From a virus, in the IMG/VR virus record IMGVR_UViG_3300032011_002687, positions 1-64,000 of that record: a DNA stretch of 64,000 nt. One strand, written 5' to 3'. Under the pieces are notes generated by a model, which saw nothing but the letters and a program-made list of their open reading frames with translations, was not told the DNA's origin and did no database searches. This document shows, piece by piece, positions 62,599-64,000 of this stretch. Both the position numbers and the translations under genes were made by a program. How positions within the stretch are numbered: position 1 is the stretch's first letter; the number at the start of each line of letters is the position of its first letter.

Positions 62599-63090
62599 TT
62601 AGAACGAGAGTACTGCGTAATCGTAACGAAGTGTTAACGATATATCAGCGACATCTGTTCCATTAGCAAAATCTAAATCGTTGAAGTTAGCAGTTTGAAT
62701 GAATGCTCCGTGAAGAACCCATTCCTCAACCTTATCACCAACTGGGCCTAAAAGATTGAATCTAACTTCTTTTTTGTAAAAATCAGAATACCCATCACGA
62801 CCTGTTACTGATTCGTGGTGTAATCTAACCCATTCCATAACTGCCTGTGCTCCACTTGGAACGATTGGGTCATATAGAGTAATTTCTAATGGCTCCCAAG
62901 TACCTTTACCTTTAACATATCGTTTTACATTGATATGATTAAGTTCGATTTCTTCAAAAGTAATCTGTGGTCTATTAGCTGTTTTTACGAAATAAGATGG
63001 TATTCCATCAATATACATAATGAACCTATTCTTTGTTTTCGGTTCAAACGCTTTAAAAAAGATTTCATCTGTTGTTAATATGTCGGCCAT
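62599..63090 (-). CDS. 19: Tail tube protein (T4 gp19-like)
   Basis: 163 residues from ATG 63090 (T4: 163). RFIMYIDGIPSYFVKTANRP and the NFNDLDFANGTDVADISLTLRYDYA C-terminus are typical of T4-like tail tube proteins. Two in-frame ATGs upstream (63102, 63096) overlap the GGAG that serves 63090 at six bases, so 63090 is preferred. Confidence 0.9.
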   Translation of the reverse strand: MADILTTDEIFFKAFEPKTKNRFIMYIDGIPSYFVKTANRPQITFEEIELNHINVKRYVKGKGTWEPLEITLYDPIVPSGAQAVMEWVRLHHESVTGRDGYSDFYKKEVRFNLLGPVGDKVEEWVLHGAFIQTANFNDLDFANGTDVADISLTLRYDYAVLSF

Positions 63091-63127
63091 TGCCATCTCC
63101 ATTTAAATTAATGCTGTTTTTTTCTTC

Positions 63128-63140
63128 GATAATAAATATC
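63128..63140 (-). promoter_or_regulatory. Candidate late promoter element before the tail tube gene
   Basis: GATATTTATTATC on the minus strand, 38 bases before the tail tube start; a T-rich stretch lies between. Best-placed copy of the motif, before a highly expressed structural gene. Confidence 0.62.
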
Positions 63141-63211
63141 AGGTTATTAAAAAATATGTAATTTCTTATATGATTCTTCGAAGTTTTTTTGAAGTTTTTT
63201 GAAAATAATCC

Positions 63212-63241
63212 TTGACTTGTATAGTATTTATGTCGTATATT
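63212..63241 (+). promoter_or_regulatory. Sigma70-type early promoter, rightward
   Basis: TTGACT (63212-63217), 18 bases ending in TGTCG, TATATT (63236-63241). The sequence TGTCGTATATT is shared with the promoter at 24.2 kb. It drives the LPD29-like gene. Confidence 0.8.
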
Positions 63242-63293
63242 AAGGTATGAGAAATGAGATAATAATAAAGAACTTAAATAAAGGAAATAAATA

Positions 63294-63638
63294 ATGGCTT
63301 ATATGAATCAAGAAAAGAAAAAAGAGTTAGCTCCAAATATTAAAAAGGCTTTGAAAAAGCATAATATGAAAGGAACTCTTTCTGTTGATAATTACTCTAC
63401 TTTAAGGTTGACTCTTCAATCTGGTTCTATTGATTTTGGTACTGATAATATAAACGAGTATTGGTATAAAGACCACTTCTCTGATAATCCTGAGGCACTT
63501 GCCTTCTTATCAGAAGTTATCCCAGCTATGAATGTTGGTAACTTTGATAAATCTGATATCCAAACTGATTACTTTCATGTCGGTTGGTATATATCTGTTA
63601 ATCTTGGTAAGTGGGATAAACCTTATGTTTTAAATTAA
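63294..63638 (+). CDS. LPD29-like conserved phage/plasmid protein
   Basis: 114 residues. MNQEKKKELAPNIKKALKKHNMKGTLSV, NYSTLRLTLQSGSIDF and the HVGWYISVNLGKWDKPY end agree with a small conserved domain found in many phages and mobile elements; function unknown. Separated from the next gene by its own early promoter. Likely made early. Confidence 0.72.
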   Translation: MAYMNQEKKKELAPNIKKALKKHNMKGTLSVDNYSTLRLTLQSGSIDFGTDNINEYWYKDHFSDNPEALAFLSEVIPAMNVGNFDKSDIQTDYFHVGWYISVNLGKWDKPYVLN

Positions 63639-63656
63639 AAAAAAATAAAAAAACAC

Positions 63657-63685
63657 TTGACAATGGTTTGAAAAAGCCTTATATT
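63657..63685 (+). promoter_or_regulatory. Sigma70-type early promoter, rightward
   Basis: TTGACA (63657-63662), 17 bases, TATATT (63680-63685), then ATAG. An A-rich tract precedes it. Confidence 0.8.
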
Positions 63686-63717
63686 ATAGTGTAATAATGA
63701 TTGAAAAGGATGAAAAT

Positions 63718-63942
63718 ATGGATATGGGAACTTTTGCTTTAGGTTGTATGAATTATGAATTGAATAGAGATGCTGGTAATTTACCAGAACACGATATTGA
63801 GTTTCAAGCAGAAACTGGTATTGGTCCAACCTATAATATGGGTAGACCATTAACAAGAGATGAACAAAGAGAAGCACTTGAAGAAGATGGAAGAATGACA
63901 CCACAAGAGATAGAAGAGTGGTTAGATTCTTTGGAAATGTAA
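63718..63942 (+). CDS. Small acidic protein, function unknown
   Basis: 74 residues from ATG 63718, which has AAGGA eight bases upstream; an ATG at 63697 has no ribosome site. Acidic (EEDGRMTPQEIEEWLDSLEM at the end), with TRDEQREALEE. No family known. Expressed from the promoter just upstream; possibly an early host-takeover protein (inference). Confidence 0.65.
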   Translation: MDMGTFALGCMNYELNRDAGNLPEHDIEFQAETGIGPTYNMGRPLTRDEQREALEEDGRMTPQEIEEWLDSLEM

Positions 63943-63952
63943 AGGAAAAATT

Positions 63953-64000
63953 ATGGCTAAAGATGCTAATAGATTTTTTGTAAATATATGTTTGGAAGTT
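63953..64000 (+). CDS. Start of a further rightward gene, truncated
   Basis: ATG at 63953 with AAAGGA seven bases upstream reads MAKDANRFFVNICLEV to the window edge. Only 16 codons are seen. Same early operon as the acidic protein. Confidence 0.55.
   Translation, partial: MAKDANRFFVNICLEV

Noticed and set aside
1-64000. tRNA genes, CRISPR arrays, insertion sequences, integrase or att sites
   Set aside because: None was seen on either strand: no cloverleaf with TTCRANY loop, no regularly spaced repeats, no transposase or recombinase domain.

Overview
The window is best read as part of the genome of a large, AT-rich, T4-type marine myovirus. Nearly every gene lies on the minus strand. They are packed with 4-base ATGA/GTGA overlaps and include recognisable T4-family replication genes (gp43 polymerase, gp45 clamp, gp44/gp62 clamp loader, gp41 helicase, FEN/RNase H, UvsX, gp32) and tail genes (gp19 tube, gp26/gp51-type assembly proteins, tape measure, LysM baseplate protein). 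I see no tRNA, integrase, CRISPR array or insertion sequence. Host guess (inference): a Gram-negative marine bacterium with TonB-dependent transport and type IV pili, possibly of the FCB group or Marinimicrobia, because the phage carries a TonB-dependent receptor of that style. Clear Shine-Dalgarno sites and TTGACA/TATATT promoters argue against a typical Bacteroidota host.

Layout. (1) 1-22,012: a long sugar and surface-modification operon with about a dozen glycosyltransferases, an epimerase, a DegT aminotransferase, a CMP-sugar synthetase beside a Maf/DUF115-type protein, a TagD-like cytidylyltransferase, a SIS-HAD fusion, two sugar deacetylases, an APS-kinase-like protein and an SGNH protein. 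(2) 22,055-31,377: nucleotide and DNA metabolism accessories (SLOG, PD-(D/E)XK nuclease, Nmad1-type protein, ClpP-like protease), gp62, four tandem 2OG-Fe(II) oxygenases, a Hint-domain protein, gp44 and a fifth oxygenase. (3) 31,356-35,918: DNA methyltransferase, gp45, gp43. (4) 36,031-38,769: a TonB-dependent receptor with its own promoter and terminator. (5) 38,854-45,573: class II ribonucleotide reductase, gp41, RNase H, UvsX, gp32. (6) 45,574-46,340: a gene-free stretch that folds into many stems and looks like a structured RNA. (7) 46,341-48,956: an envelope island with a secreted Lys-rich peptide, an anchorless TonB C-terminal domain, two secreted or membrane proteins and two type-IV-prepilin-like proteins. 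(8) 49,192-63,090: the structural operon, also carrying ThyX, a RimK-like ATP-grasp enzyme and a divergent family-A DNA polymerase. It ends at a strong terminator. (9) 63,212-64,000: rightward early genes with sigma70-type promoters.

Regulation. Two promoter classes can be read by eye. TTGACA/T-N17-18-TATATT sites precede gene blocks of early type. A directional motif, GATATWTATTATTR, sits just upstream of late or structural genes and of the single plus-strand gene of the envelope island, and is a candidate late promoter.

The most unusual content is the envelope material (receptor, anchorless TonB domain, pilin-like proteins), the candidate large RNA, a possible frameshift joining gp26-like and gp51-like frames at a T7 run, and the second, family-A polymerase inside the tail operon.
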